Positions 8,745 through 21,090 of a stretch of DNA of 64,000 nucleotides are shown here, piece after piece. The stretch lies in the NCBI RefSeq assembly GCF_016900875.1, contig NZ_JAFEUM010000001.1:448918-512917 (forward strand), given 5' to 3'. Origin of the DNA: Vibrio ulleungensis. Its GTDB lineage: Bacteria; Pseudomonadota; Gammaproteobacteria; Enterobacterales; Vibrionaceae. The position numbers were made by a program, and so were the translations under genes. The notes beneath the pieces are model-generated. The model was not told the origin of the DNA and searched no databases. It saw only the letters and a program-made list of their open reading frames with translations. Within the stretch, counting starts at the first letter, position 1. Each line of letters opens with the position of its first letter.

Positions 8745-8778
8745 AAAACCGGAGCGTATGCCAACGCTCCGGTTTTTT
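8745..8778 (+). terminator. Terminator-like hairpin at the very 5' end of the guaC leader
   Basis: AAAACCGGAGCGT, a five-base loop and ACGCTCCGGTTTTTT make a perfect GC-rich stem with a U-tract. It is too far (about 190 bp) from the upstream stop at 8557 to be an obvious terminator for that gene alone, and it starts where the promoter above should initiate. It could end the upstream transcript, act as a 5' stabilising cap, or attenuate guaC. Confidence 0.75.
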
Positions 8779-8870
8779 GTGTCCGAAACTCGCGCATGCC
8801 TACTATTTGTTCATCATTAGGCGACCGAAAACGCACGACACGTTGACTTATTTTTTGAGGAACAACACCC

Positions 8871-9914
8871 ATGCGTATCGAACAAGAACTTAAGCTAGGT
8901 TTTAAAGATGTATTATTTCGCCCTAAGCGTTCAACGCTAAAAAGTCGCTCTCAAGTCGACCTATCTCGCGAGTTCACCTTTAAACATAGCGGTCGCCAGT
9001 GGTCAGGTGTGCCTGTCATCGCTGCGAACATGGACTCAGTAGCAAGTTTTGAAATGGCTGCGGCATTGGCAGAGCATCAGGTTATGACGGCTGTGCATAA
9101 ACACTACTCTGTTGAGCAGTGGGCTGAGTTCGTTTCAGGTGCAACAAAGAACACATTGAACAATGTGTTTGTCTCTACAGGAACCTCAGACGCAGACTTT
9201 CAAAAAACCAAAGACATTATGGCGCTGTCAGACGATCTGATTTTCATCTGTATCGACATCGCTAATGGCTATTCAGAACACCTGGTTGAGTACGTACAAA
9301 GAGTGCGTGCTGAATTCCCAACTAAGGTCATTTCTGCGGGCAACGTAGTAACCGGCGATATGGTTGAAGAGTTGATTCTAGCGGGTGCAGACATTGTAAA
9401 AGTGGGCATTGGCCCAGGTTCGGTATGCACCACTCGTGTTAAAACAGGGGTAGGCTACCCTCAGCTTTCAGCGATCATTGAATGTGCGGATGCTGCGCAC
9501 GGTTTAGGCGGTCGTATCATTGGTGACGGCGGCTGTGCGTGTGCGGGAGATGTCTCTAAAGCTTTCGGTGGCGGTGCAGACTTTGTAATGCTGGGCGGTA
9601 TGCTAGCAGGACATAGCGAGTCTGGTGGCGAAATCGTTGAAAAAGACGGTCAGTCGTTCATGAAGTTTTACGGTATGTCTTCTCAATCTGCGATGTCAAA
9701 GCACTCTGGTGGCGTTGCTAAGTATCGCGCTGCAGAAGGTAAAACGGTTCTACTGCCGTTTCGTGGCAGCGTACACGAAACGATTTCTGACATTCTTGGT
9801 GGCGTTCGCTCAACTTGTACCTATGTGGGTGCGGCGCAACTTAAAGAGCTAACCAAACGTACTACGTTTATTCGTGTGCAAGAGCAAGAAAACAATGTAT
9901 ATGGTAAAGAGTAA
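8871..9914 (+). CDS. guaC: GMP reductase
   Basis: GMP reductase converts GMP to IMP and ammonia with NADPH in purine salvage; it is cytoplasmic and tetrameric. The 347-residue length is that of E. coli GuaC. The IMPDH/GMPR signature GPGSVCTTR is intact with the catalytic Cys at residue 186, the same number as in E. coli. The phosphate-binding [26 protein letters not shown] and the flap segment ([14 protein letters not shown]) are also present. The CBS pair of IMP dehydrogenase is absent, which separates it from GuaB. The start is supported by TGAGGA nine bases upstream. Expression is likely from the promoter at 8713-8740, through the leader hairpin. Confidence 0.98.
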   Translation: MRIEQELKLGFKDVLFRPKRSTLKSRSQVDLSREFTFKHSGRQWSGVPVIAANMDSVASFEMAAALAEHQVMTAVHKHYSVEQWAEFVSGATKNTLNNVFVSTGTSDADFQKTKDIMALSDDLIFICIDIANGYSEHLVEYVQRVRAEFPTKVISAGNVVTGDMVEELILAGADIVKVGIGPGSVCTTRVKTGVGYPQLSAIIECADAAHGLGGRIIGDGGCACAGDVSKAFGGGADFVMLGGMLAGHSESGGEIVEKDGQSFMKFYGMSSQSAMSKHSGGVAKYRAAEGKTVLLPFRGSVHETISDILGGVRSTCTYVGAAQLKELTKRTTFIRVQEQENNVYGKE

Positions 9915-10315
9915 GGTCTGAATCTATTTGGCGCTTGCTGAAATAACCAAATATTGATAACTGGAGCAACCATAATTGGATATTGCCTCTTCATGGTCTA
10001 AGACTGTGTAAGTTTACGACTAAGTCATGAAGAGGCAACATCATATCTGCGCTGCTTTCCCAGTCTACTTCCTCTCTGATTGCACTCGAAAATGCGTTTG
10101 ATACTCCTGCTTGAACCCTAATAAACTCCCGTGGGAAAAGGCTCATACTGTTAAGTTAGCGCTAAGATGGGAATAGAGCTACGGTAAATTTATCTTAAAA
10201 ATGCAGCTTGTAATCATTTTGATTTCGAGTCCACGATCGTTCACTTTTGCTCAAACGATAAAGGAAGCAAGTACAAGAGCCATCACTTAACGTGATGGCT
10301 TCTGGGATTGAAGGT
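9915..10315. other. 401-bp intergenic region with an inverted repeat
   Basis: No credible gene was found between guaC and the end of lacZ. It contains a 13-bp perfect inverted repeat (arms 9983-9995 TTGCCTCTTCATG and 10026-10038) separated by 30 nt, and near its right end the lacZ terminator. The long loop argues against a simple terminator. Confidence 0.7.
10278..10300 (-). terminator. Probable transcription stop after lacZ
   Basis: AGCCATCAC, a five-base loop and GTGATGGCT form a perfect 9-bp stem 16 nt past the lacZ stop. On the minus strand the stem is followed by CTTGTACTTGCTT, which has only a weak U-tract, so termination may be partial. Confidence 0.55.
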
Positions 10316-13444
<3,129 letters not shown>

Positions 13445-13516
13445 CTAACTTGAATTACCATCACGTTAGACGAGATTTTCAGCACTCACCATTGCATAGT
13501 TGGCATCAATTATGGG

Positions 13517-14386
13517 TTAAATGGTATTTGATTTGATAATGTGACCTTGACGATATTGCTGAGGAGATTGCCCTAACGTTGATTTAAACTGAGATGAAAA
13601 ATCACTTGCAGAACTGTACCCAAGTACCAGTGCTATTTGCTTAATGGATTGAGTGGAGTAGCGGAGGTGCTGACACGCGACATCCATTCTTCTACGCACT
13701 ATATATTGCCTTGGGGACACACCAACAGTTTGCTTGAATGTCTTACGAAACCACTCGTATCCCTTTCCATGTTCTTGACAATATTGTTGAATATCAATTC
13801 GTTGTTGATAATGAACTGAAAAATATTCAGAAGATAGCTTGATAAAGCTTTTGCTTGAATCAACTTTAACATCAGGTTGCTGCATGTCTCGAAGTATCGT
13901 AGCACCTCGTATCAATAGATCCGGCAGCTCAGCTTGAGGGTACGACTTTAGGTCTCGCATTAGTTCGAATAATGCAGTCACTATACCGGTAGATGGTGAT
14001 CCCTGAATGCATGGTTGCTCTTTAGAAATAACACCTGTTGTTACAAAGAACTCAAAGCTTGAACGGTCAAAATCTAGGTAGCACTCGACCCAATCATTCC
14101 CAACCTCAATACTTGAGGAGTGATTACAGTCAGGGAAGCGTTGGAAAACGCATCCGGGTGAAAGCTCATAGGTTCGCCCTTTGTGGTCAGTATATTTTCC
14201 GTAACCTTTAATTACATAGCAAATTGAGTAATAGGGAAAGACGTAATCGGTAAATTCGGTGCCCATGCCTTGTTTAAACAGGAATCCAACACCAATCTGT
14301 TTTTCATGACCAACATCAAATGAGCGAACCACACTTTGTTCTTCTTGCCCCAGATTACGAAGTGACTCTATCCCCAAAAATTGCAT
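13517..14386 (-). CDS. AraC-family transcriptional regulator of the galactoside locus
   Basis: This 289-residue regulator has an N-terminal cupin-like sensor (about residues 20-160; DHKGRTYELSPGCVFQRFPD) and a C-terminal double HTH (about 185-285; YEWFRKTFKQTVGVSPRQYIVRRRM, then IKQIALVLGYSSASDFSSQFK). The second helix and 'GYSSASDFSSQFKSTLGQSPQQYR' are the AraC signature. It is transcribed toward lacZ and divergently from the galactonate-dehydratase-like gene, so it most likely senses a sugar from the pathway and activates one or both arms. Four TTGCAC/GTGCAA motifs lie between its start and the shared promoter region. Confidence 0.92.
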   Translation of the reverse strand: MQFLGIESLRNLGQEEQSVVRSFDVGHEKQIGVGFLFKQGMGTEFTDYVFPYYSICYVIKGYGKYTDHKGRTYELSPGCVFQRFPDCNHSSSIEVGNDWVECYLDFDRSSFEFFVTTGVISKEQPCIQGSPSTGIVTALFELMRDLKSYPQAELPDLLIRGATILRDMQQPDVKVDSSKSFIKLSSEYFSVHYQQRIDIQQYCQEHGKGYEWFRKTFKQTVGVSPRQYIVRRRMDVACQHLRYSTQSIKQIALVLGYSSASDFSSQFKSTLGQSPQQYRQGHIIKSNTI

Positions 14387-14423
14387 GTTTTCACTTCACC
14401 TCTTGTTAATGCACCAGATATGA

Positions 14424-14715
14424 ATTTGCACTATACCTTATTCCCTTTTGATTGCACCTCCCTCACTTGTGTCGTGCAATCGTAAATTTGAAGTGTATAC
14501 CGGTATTTCAATTTGCACCCTACAAACTAATTTTAACAATCAATGGATAACCAAAAAGGCGAAATATTGTAATTTTGGTAATCCAATTGATCAATTTTGG
14601 TGATCAATATTCAGCTTTTGATCGAAAATTGGTTGATTATTGATGGTTTTGACTATTTCATGCGCAATATCACGCAAATCGTGCACGATCTTGATTAGAG
14701 TTTGGTTATCCAATG
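14424..14715. promoter_or_regulatory. Divergent control region with repeated candidate operators
   Basis: The 346-bp region between the AraC gene and the dehydratase-like gene holds two motif sets. Near the AraC side, TTGCAC occurs at 14426, 14452 and 14513 with GTGCAA at 14474, plus the palindrome ATACCGGTAT at 14497-14506. Near the dehydratase side a TTTGGTNATCCAAT-like element recurs: TTTTGGTAATCCAAT at 14573, TTTTGGTGATCAAT at 14595 (22 bp away), TTTGGTTATCCAATG at 14701-14715, and its inverted copy at 14541-14555 (14 of 15 bases). A palindrome ATCGTGCACGAT is at 14678-14689. The copy at 14701 ends 6 nt before the GAGG ribosome site at 14722. Which regulator (AraC, or the GntR encoded at 22083) reads which motif is unknown. 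Confidence 0.6.
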
Positions 14716-14732
14716 TGATTTGAGGCTACTGA

Positions 14733-15896
14733 ATGAAGATTGAAGCAATTGAGACTTTTCATTGTGCTGTGGGTACCAGAAATCAATTATTAGTAAAAGT
14801 GATTACCGAAAATGGAATTGAGGGTTGGGGAGAGTCCGGACTTTCTTCTAGAGAGCTAGCAGTAGAAGGTGCAGTTAAACATTTTAGTCGTTTCCTAATT
14901 GGTAAGGACGCTCGTCAGATTAATCGTCTATGGCAAGAGTGTTATCGAAGCCAGTATTTTGAGGGGGGAAGGGTATTAACAGCCGCAATCTCCGCCATTG
15001 ACATGGCTCTTTATGACATCTTAGGTAAGTCACTATCTGTGCCTGTATATCAGCTGCTGGGTGGAAAGCAGCGGGATGAAATTCCAACGTTCGCTTGCGG
15101 TTACAGTGAGTGTTCTCATCAAGAACTGGATGATTTGATTTTGGAGCTCAAGGGGCTTATCCAACAGGGTTTTCAGTGTGTTCGTGTTTTGGCCGCAGGT
15201 CACAATGCCGACACTACCTTTGACCCAAGAGACTCTTTATCCGAGACAGCCGATTGCTTAGTAGAGCTGCGATCTGCAATAGGTCGCAATGTCACTCTAG
15301 GTATTGATTTCCACCATCGTTTAAGTATTGCAGAAGCGGCAAGCTTTTGTCAGAGAATGCCACGTGGAACGATTGACTTTCTTGAAGAGCCTCTAAGGCA
15401 GGAAAGCGTACCTGCCTATCAAAGTTTGAGAACCATGACAGAGGTTCCATTCGCTATCGGAGAAGAGTTTTGTTCTAAGTGGTCTTCACATGACTTTATC
15501 TCTAAAGGCATTACACAGTTTCTAAGGGTAGATATTGGAAATATTGGTGGCTTTACAGAGTCATTGAAAGTAGCCAGTCTCGCAGAAACTCATTACATAG
15601 ATGTCATGCCACATAACCCTCTGGGGCCGGTCGCAACAGCAGCTACCCTACACCTTGCTGCTGTAATACCGAACCTTAGCTGGGTCGAAACTCATCAAGT
15701 TTCCACAAGTCCATTGGGTTTCCATGACAAAGATCTATTCCCTCAACAGTTTGAACTCCACGGAAGTGTATACAAATTGAATGGTGAACCAGGATTAGGA
15801 GTGATTGTTAATGAAGATTTAATACGACAAAGAAAGCCAGTAGAACACGAACCACCACACCTTTCGAAGTTTGATGGGTCATTTACTAATTGGTGA
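14733..15896 (+). CDS. Enolase-superfamily sugar-acid dehydratase, D-galactonate dehydratase-like
   Basis: This is a 387-residue mandelate racemase/enolase-superfamily member of the galactonate dehydratase branch. The reaction expected is D-galactonate to 2-keto-3-deoxygalactonate, Mg2+-dependent and cytoplasmic. The three metal ligands fit E. coli DgoD with a constant offset of nine: Asp192 (GIDFHH), Glu218 (LEEPL) and Glu244 (GEEF). The catalytic His pair is His194 in DFHH and His294 in MPHNPLGP. There is no KxK motif, which argues against the anhydrogalactonate cycloisomerase branch. GAGG sits 8 nt before the ATG. It is the first gene of the plus-strand operon, and the kinase and aldolase that follow in the pathway are at 24000-25566. 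Substrate is inferred from motifs and context; other aldonates remain possible. Confidence 0.85.
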   Translation: MKIEAIETFHCAVGTRNQLLVKVITENGIEGWGESGLSSRELAVEGAVKHFSRFLIGKDARQINRLWQECYRSQYFEGGRVLTAAISAIDMALYDILGKSLSVPVYQLLGGKQRDEIPTFACGYSECSHQELDDLILELKGLIQQGFQCVRVLAAGHNADTTFDPRDSLSETADCLVELRSAIGRNVTLGIDFHHRLSIAEAASFCQRMPRGTIDFLEEPLRQESVPAYQSLRTMTEVPFAIGEEFCSKWSSHDFISKGITQFLRVDIGNIGGFTESLKVASLAETHYIDVMPHNPLGPVATAATLHLAAVIPNLSWVETHQVSTSPLGFHDKDLFPQQFELHGSVYKLNGEPGLGVIVNEDLIRQRKPVEHEPPHLSKFDGSFTNW

Positions 15897-15927
15897 TTCT
15901 CTTTTAAACGTGAAATCGGATAATAAT

Positions 15928-17853
15928 ATGGATATGAAAAAGTTTCTTACTACAGCCACTATATTGCTTTCCTCCAGTTTGTCTGGAGCCTATGCAATGG
16001 ACAACTACCAACAAGCCCCTACATTAGATAATTTAGTCGCCTCTAAAGCTTTAGCCCCCGTTGAGCAACGCCTACCAGCTGAGCCGTTAGTCATTGTTCC
16101 CGTCGATCGAGTAGGTGACTACGGAGGTACATTACGACGAGCCATTTTAGGCGGTGGCGATCAGCACAACATTATTCGCATGGTTGGCCATGAGAACTTA
16201 GTCAACTGGGATATCGAATGGAGCAATGTTATCCCAAACATAGCGAAAAGCTTTCAGGTTAATGATACGTCAACAGAGTTTACATTTTCCCTCCGTGAAG
16301 GGATGAAATGGTCGGATGGTGCCTCCTTTACGACTGACGATATCCAGTTTTGGTATAACGATGTGTTTTTAAACGAAACACTAAACCCAGTTAAGAATCC
16401 ATTGTTTGTGCATGAAGAAAAACCCGTCAAGCTAGAGGTAATAGATAAAACAACGTTCAAGTTCATTTTTGAAGATCCAAATGGACTATTTCTATACAAC
16501 CTTGCTTATGGTACGGGATTCTTACCGGTAAACTATCCGGCACATTACCTTAAACAATTCCATGCTGACTATAATAGTGATGTTGATAAGTTAGTGGCAC
16601 AAGAGCCTGCAGCGAACAACTGGCAACAATTGTTTTTGTTAAAAGGCGCACCACTAAATACTCCGGGGTACTGGCAGAACATTGAGCGTCCAACACTGCA
16701 TGCGTGGACGTTAGAAAATGCATACGGTTCGAGTGATGTCGTTCGTGCAGTCCGTAATCCGTATTACTGGAAAGTCGACAATGAAGGAAACCAACTACCG
16801 TATTTGGATGCAATTGAATGGCAGCAAGTTGAGGATCCTGAAAACATATTACTTAAAGTTATCTCAGGAGAGATTGATTTTCAGTCGCGCCACATAACGG
16901 CGAGTTCATATCGCTCTATCTTGTTTGAAAATCGAGAACGAGGTAATTATCGCCTAGCCGATTTGGCAGATACTCAAGCCAGTTTAGCATCCCTACTTTT
17001 TAACCTGACAATTGAAGATGAGTTCAAACGTGGAGTATTCCAAGACATCAATTTCCGAAAGGGGATTAGTCATGCAATCGATCGTGAAGAGATTATCGAA
17101 CTTATTTACTTAGGGTCAGGTATGCCATCTCAGGTTGCGCCAACCGTTAACTCCTTATTCTTTGATGAGGCCATCAACAATAATGCAGTGGAATATAACA
17201 TTGAATTGGCCAATGAGTACCTGGACAAAGCCGGCCTGACTAACCGTGATAGTCGCGGATTCCGAACGGGGCCGAATGGCGAAGCACTTGATATTACATT
17301 TATGGTCGCTGATGTATTCGGTGCTAACTACCCTGATGTTATGGAGTTGGTCCAAGGCTACGTAAAGCAAGTTGGAATCAATATTCAGGTTAGGGCAACT
17401 GATAGCTCACGTTTAATGGAACTCGTACGCAGCAATCAACACGAAGCATATATCTGGAATTGCGCAGGCGGAGAGTTTGACGTAGTAAACGCACCTTTTT
17501 GTTATATGCCTAAGTTAGGTTCTACCCCTAACTATGCGGTCAAGTGGGCCGAATGGTATGCCGATCATGATGCTGGCGTTGAGCCACCAGAAGAGGTGAA
17601 AAAGCTATTCGATGTGTATGACGATATTACGGTTGAGGCAAATACAGAAAAGCAAAATGAATTGATTCGTGAGTTCCTTAAACTGTCTTCTGACGAGATG
17701 ATGACGGTAGGGTTGATTCATGGCGGACCTGCTGTAATTGCGGTTAAAAACAACTTTAAGAACGTACCTCCAAAAGTTGTGATTGCTGGTGAACTTTGGT
17801 TCCCATCGCCTCACACAGTTCAGTACTTCCTTGAAGATGGGAAAAATAAGTAA
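15928..17853 (+). CDS. Oligosaccharide/peptide ABC transporter, periplasmic binding protein (SBP_bac_5)
   Basis: This large (641-residue) cluster-C solute-binding protein has a Sec signal (MKKFLTTATILLSSSLSGAYA). The family hallmark is a GDYGGTLRRA opening followed by 'FTFSLREGMKWSDGASFTTDDIQFWY'. Although the family is called peptide-binding, members with the GDYGGTLRRA start are often sugar binders (beta-glucoside or galactoside importers). The context (lacZ, GH117, Dgo enzymes) strongly favours a galacto-oligosaccharide here. The start at 15928 is the ATG before the signal peptide; MKKF at 15934 is an alternative. It is followed by two permeases and two ATPases in order. A hairpin after the stop may keep its mRNA level above that of the permeases. 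Confidence 0.9.
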   Translation: MDMKKFLTTATILLSSSLSGAYAMDNYQQAPTLDNLVASKALAPVEQRLPAEPLVIVPVDRVGDYGGTLRRAILGGGDQHNIIRMVGHENLVNWDIEWSNVIPNIAKSFQVNDTSTEFTFSLREGMKWSDGASFTTDDIQFWYNDVFLNETLNPVKNPLFVHEEKPVKLEVIDKTTFKFIFEDPNGLFLYNLAYGTGFLPVNYPAHYLKQFHADYNSDVDKLVAQEPAANNWQQLFLLKGAPLNTPGYWQNIERPTLHAWTLENAYGSSDVVRAVRNPYYWKVDNEGNQLPYLDAIEWQQVEDPENILLKVISGEIDFQSRHITASSYRSILFENRERGNYRLADLADTQASLASLLFNLTIEDEFKRGVFQDINFRKGISHAIDREEIIELIYLGSGMPSQVAPTVNSLFFDEAINNNAVEYNIELANEYLDKAGLTNRDSRGFRTGPNGEALDITFMVADVFGANYPDVMELVQGYVKQVGINIQVRATDSSRLMELVRSNQHEAYIWNCAGGEFDVVNAPFCYMPKLGSTPNYAVKWAEWYADHDAGVEPPEEVKKLFDVYDDITVEANTEKQNELIREFLKLSSDEMMTVGLIHGGPAVIAVKNNFKNVPPKVVIAGELWFPSPHTVQYFLEDGKNK

Positions 17854-17867
17854 CCATCACCCAGCAG

Positions 17868-17892
17868 TTGATCGCTAACTATTAACGATCAA
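17868..17892 (+). other. Intercistronic hairpin between binding protein and permease genes
   Basis: TTGATCG and CGATCAA form a 7-bp stem with an 11-base loop and no U-tract, 15 nt after the binding-protein stop. Such structures after binding-protein genes commonly protect the upstream message. Confidence 0.5.
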
Positions 17893-17973
17893 TTAATGGA
17901 GTCGGCAACGCCCCTAACAACGAGCTTTATGCGATGGCTTTGTCGACTCTAATCTACTTCATATGGAACTAAT

Positions 17974-18957
17974 ATGAGCGAATATATTTTAAAGCGGCTT
18001 CTATATTCAATTCCGACGTTTATTGCAGTGTCGATCGCTACTTTTCTCATTGTGCAGTTACCTCCAGGTGATTATTTAACGACCCTTATGGTTGAAATGG
18101 CCGATTCTGGTGGTATTGATGAAAGCACTCTCCACGCTTTACGTGAGCAGTACGGGATAGGGCAACCCATTTATATACAGTACTTAAAATGGATGCATGG
18201 AATCATATTTGATTTCAACTTTGGTATTTCATTTGAGAAGAACTTACTCGTCACCGAACTTATTTTTGACAGAGTCGGCTGGACACTGGTTATTTCACTA
18301 TTAACGCTCGTTTTTATCTGGTTAGTAGCATTGCCAATCGGTATTTATTCGGCAGTGAGAAAGTATTCTCCAGGTGATTACATTGCTACTACTCTTGGAT
18401 TTTTGGGGTTAGCTACACCTAACTTCGTATTAGCTTTAGTGATTATGTACATACAGTTCAGTGTATTTAACATGAGTCCTGGAGGGTTGTTTAGTCCTGA
18501 ATATATTGACGCTCCTTGGAGTATGGCAAAATTCAAAGACCTCGCTGCTCATATTTGGGTACCCATCGTGGTTGTAGGAACAGCAGGAACAGCTTCACTA
18601 ATCCGGATTATGCGAGCAAACGTGTTGGATGAAATAAACAAACCTTACGTTATTACGGCTCGAGCTAAAGGTATGTCGGAAATGAAACTTATTTTCAAAT
18701 ACCCAGTGCGTGTTGCGCTTAACCCATTTATTTCAACTATAGGTTGGATTTTACCGACGCTGATCTCTGGAGAAATTATTGTTTCGGTAGTAATGAACCT
18801 GCCAACAACGGGACCTATGCTGCTTCGTTCTCTGCTGGTTCAAGACATGTATTTAGCCGGCTCTATTATTTTAATTGTCAGTGTATTGACCATAATCGGA
18901 ACCCTTATTTCTGACTTACTATTGGCTTGGGTAGATCCGCGAGTGAGGCTCCAATGA
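17974..18957 (+). CDS. ABC transporter permease, DppB/OppB type
   Basis: This 327-residue inner-membrane protein has about six transmembrane segments. The first is at residues 10-30 (YSIPTFIAVSIATFLIV), with the periplasmic 'PPGDYL' that is typical of the family after it. The cytoplasmic EAA-type coupling loop is around residues 215-250 (RIMRANVLDEINKPYVITARAKG). It pairs with the DppC-type permease, which starts inside its stop codon (ATGA overlap). Together with the binding protein and two ATPases it forms one importer, predicted to carry oligosaccharides by context. Confidence 0.92.
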   Translation: MSEYILKRLLYSIPTFIAVSIATFLIVQLPPGDYLTTLMVEMADSGGIDESTLHALREQYGIGQPIYIQYLKWMHGIIFDFNFGISFEKNLLVTELIFDRVGWTLVISLLTLVFIWLVALPIGIYSAVRKYSPGDYIATTLGFLGLATPNFVLALVIMYIQFSVFNMSPGGLFSPEYIDAPWSMAKFKDLAAHIWVPIVVVGTAGTASLIRIMRANVLDEINKPYVITARAKGMSEMKLIFKYPVRVALNPFISTIGWILPTLISGEIIVSVVMNLPTTGPMLLRSLLVQDMYLAGSIILIVSVLTIIGTLISDLLLAWVDPRVRLQ

Positions 18958-20093
18958 GTACAAATATTCAGCAAACTATTAAGATTCAAGAAGAAGTTAC
19001 CCATCAAATGCCTACAGCGGGTCAATTGATGTGGCGCAAGCTTAAAAAGCATAAGTTAGCCATTGCGAGTTTGTATATTCTGGCATTTATCTATTTAGTG
19101 GCATTATTTGGATCGTTCTTTGCCCCTTTTGATGGTGTAGATACGAGTGTTAGGCATGCGTTTGCGCCACCCCAAGAAGTCCGCTTTATATATCAAGATG
19201 AATCCGGTAGCAAATCATTTGCTCCTCATGTGTTGGACTATAAAGTCAAAAGAGACCCTGTTTCCTTTAAGAAAGAGTTTATCGAAGATCCGAGTAAGCC
19301 AGTCTTTCTAGGTTTATTCGTGAGAGGATTTGAATACAAGCTGTTAGGAATTATCCCTACAGACATTCACTTATTTGGCGCTAAACACCAAGGCGATAAA
19401 GTTTTCTTATTTGGTGCAGATCGATTAGGCCGAGACATCCTAAGCCGGGTTATTTTGGGTACCAAAATTTCGATGTCAATTGGTTTAGTTGGAGTTGTTA
19501 TTTCTTTGGTACTTGGAGTTATTATTGGAGGTATATCGGGCTACTTTGGTGGTTGGATTGATCACGTCATTCAAAGGGTAATTGAGTTTTTGAGAAGCAT
19601 TCCCACAATACCATTATGGATGGGGCTCACAGCCGCAATACCTCTTCATTGGGAACCTATATATACCTATTTTATTGTTACCGCTATTGTATCGATGGTG
19701 GGTTGGACGGGTCTTGCTCGAGAAGTCCGCGGCAAGTTTTTATCACTTCGAAATGAAGAGTACATTGTAGCAGCTCGGCTTGATGGACTTACTGACTTTG
19801 AAATCATTATGAAGCACATGGTCCCAAGTTTTATGAGCCACATCATTGCTTCGCTGACGCTGGCTATTCCGGTAATGATATTGGCTGAAACATCATTGTC
19901 TTTCTTAGGGATTGGCTTGCAGCCGCCGATAATATCGTGGGGTGTGCTACTGAAAGAAGCACAGAATATCCGCACCATAGTTGAAGCACCGTGGCTACTT
20001 ATCGCACCGAGTTTAGCGATCGTTCTTTCTGTTTTATCTATGAACTTCTTAGGTGATGGCCTAAGGGATGCTTCAGACCCATTTTCATCATAG
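18954..20093 (+). CDS. ABC transporter permease, DppC/OppC type
   Basis: This 379-residue second permease has TM1 at about residues 36-58 (LAIASLYILAFIYLVALFGSFFA), then a long periplasmic insertion of about 90 residues, longer than in DppC. The core segments and EAA loop (WTGLAREVRGKFLSLRNEEYIVAARLDG) follow. The start is ATG 18954, overlapping the upstream TGA, which indicates translational coupling. The insertion is also seen in sugar-type members of the family and may contact the unusually large binding protein. Confidence 0.92.
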   Translation: MSTNIQQTIKIQEEVTHQMPTAGQLMWRKLKKHKLAIASLYILAFIYLVALFGSFFAPFDGVDTSVRHAFAPPQEVRFIYQDESGSKSFAPHVLDYKVKRDPVSFKKEFIEDPSKPVFLGLFVRGFEYKLLGIIPTDIHLFGAKHQGDKVFLFGADRLGRDILSRVILGTKISMSIGLVGVVISLVLGVIIGGISGYFGGWIDHVIQRVIEFLRSIPTIPLWMGLTAAIPLHWEPIYTYFIVTAIVSMVGWTGLAREVRGKFLSLRNEEYIVAARLDGLTDFEIIMKHMVPSFMSHIIASLTLAIPVMILAETSLSFLGIGLQPPIISWGVLLKEAQNIRTIVEAPWLLIAPSLAIVLSVLSMNFLGDGLRDASDPFSS

Positions 20094-20101
20094 GAGTTAA
20101 T

Positions 20102-21082
20102 ATGAATTCAATACTCGAAGTTAAAGATTTGAAAACGCATTTCTTCACCGATGATGGAGTTGTAAAAGCGGTAGATGGTGTTGATCTCAAGCTGGAGCCT
20201 GGTAAGACGCTTGCCATATTAGGTGAAAGTGGGTGTGGGAAGTCGATTACAGGGCGCTCTATCATGCGCCTAGAGCAACACCCAGGAAAAGTTGTTAGTG
20301 GCGAAATCTTACTAAACACAGAGGAAGGTACGGAAGATCTGGTCACCCTTAGTCAAAATCATTCTAAAATACGCAGCATTCGAGGCGGTGTTATTTCGAT
20401 GATCTTCCAAGAACCAATGACCTCTCTAGGCCCAATAAACACTATTGGAGACCAGATTGAAGAAACTATTTTGCTTCATAATGACGTTGATGAAAAAGAA
20501 GCGACAAAGCGTACACATGACATTATGAAAAAAGTGGGTATGCCTAACCCAGAAGCACTCTACCACTCGTACCCATTTGAACTATCCGGCGGATTAAGAC
20601 AACGCGCGATGATCGCAATGGCGCTGAGTTGTAATCCAAAGGTGCTCATTGCCGATGAGCCAACTACGGCACTCGACGTGACGACTCAAGCTCAGATTCT
20701 TGATCTTATTAAAGAGTTGCAGCAAGAGATGAATATGGCGGTTATGTTTATCACTCACGATCTTGGCGTAGTTGCAGAAATCGCTGATGACGTAGCCGTT
20801 ATGTATATGGGACAGGTCGTTGAGTTTGGGACTGTCTACGAGATATTTGACAACCCGAAGCACCCTTATACAAGAGCGTTGATGAATTCTGTCCCCGGAA
20901 TAGTGAAACCAGGTCAAAGACTTGAAACAATCGCAGGGTCAGTTGCTAGTTTGCTTAATGTTGCAGATACCTGCCGTTTTGGTGCTCGTTGTCCTGAACG
21001 CAGTGGTGGGTGTGAAAACGGTTGTTATAGCTTAAATCCAATGTCTAATGGCAGCCTTATTCGCTGCGTCCAGTCTCAATAG
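20102..21082 (+). CDS. ABC transporter ATPase, DppD/OppD type
   Basis: This 326-residue ATPase energises the importer. It has Walker A GESGCGKSITGRS, signature LSGGLRQRAMIA, Walker B VLIADEPTTALDV and the switch His in ITHDLGVVAE. The oligopeptide-family C-terminal Cys segment is present (CRFGARCPERSGGC), which in relatives binds an iron-sulfur cluster or forms disulfides. It is 8 nt after the permease and 8 nt before the second ATPase, in one operon. Confidence 0.94.
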   Translation: MNSILEVKDLKTHFFTDDGVVKAVDGVDLKLEPGKTLAILGESGCGKSITGRSIMRLEQHPGKVVSGEILLNTEEGTEDLVTLSQNHSKIRSIRGGVISMIFQEPMTSLGPINTIGDQIEETILLHNDVDEKEATKRTHDIMKKVGMPNPEALYHSYPFELSGGLRQRAMIAMALSCNPKVLIADEPTTALDVTTQAQILDLIKELQQEMNMAVMFITHDLGVVAEIADDVAVMYMGQVVEFGTVYEIFDNPKHPYTRALMNSVPGIVKPGQRLETIAGSVASLLNVADTCRFGARCPERSGGCENGCYSLNPMSNGSLIRCVQSQ

Positions 21083-21090
21083 GTATCGAA

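Noticed and set aside
14733..15896. 3,6-anhydro-L-galactonate cycloisomerase, tempting because of the GH117 gene
   Set aside because: The protein lacks the KxK motif and has the DFH and MPHNPLGP histidines and metal ligands in galactonate-dehydratase positions.
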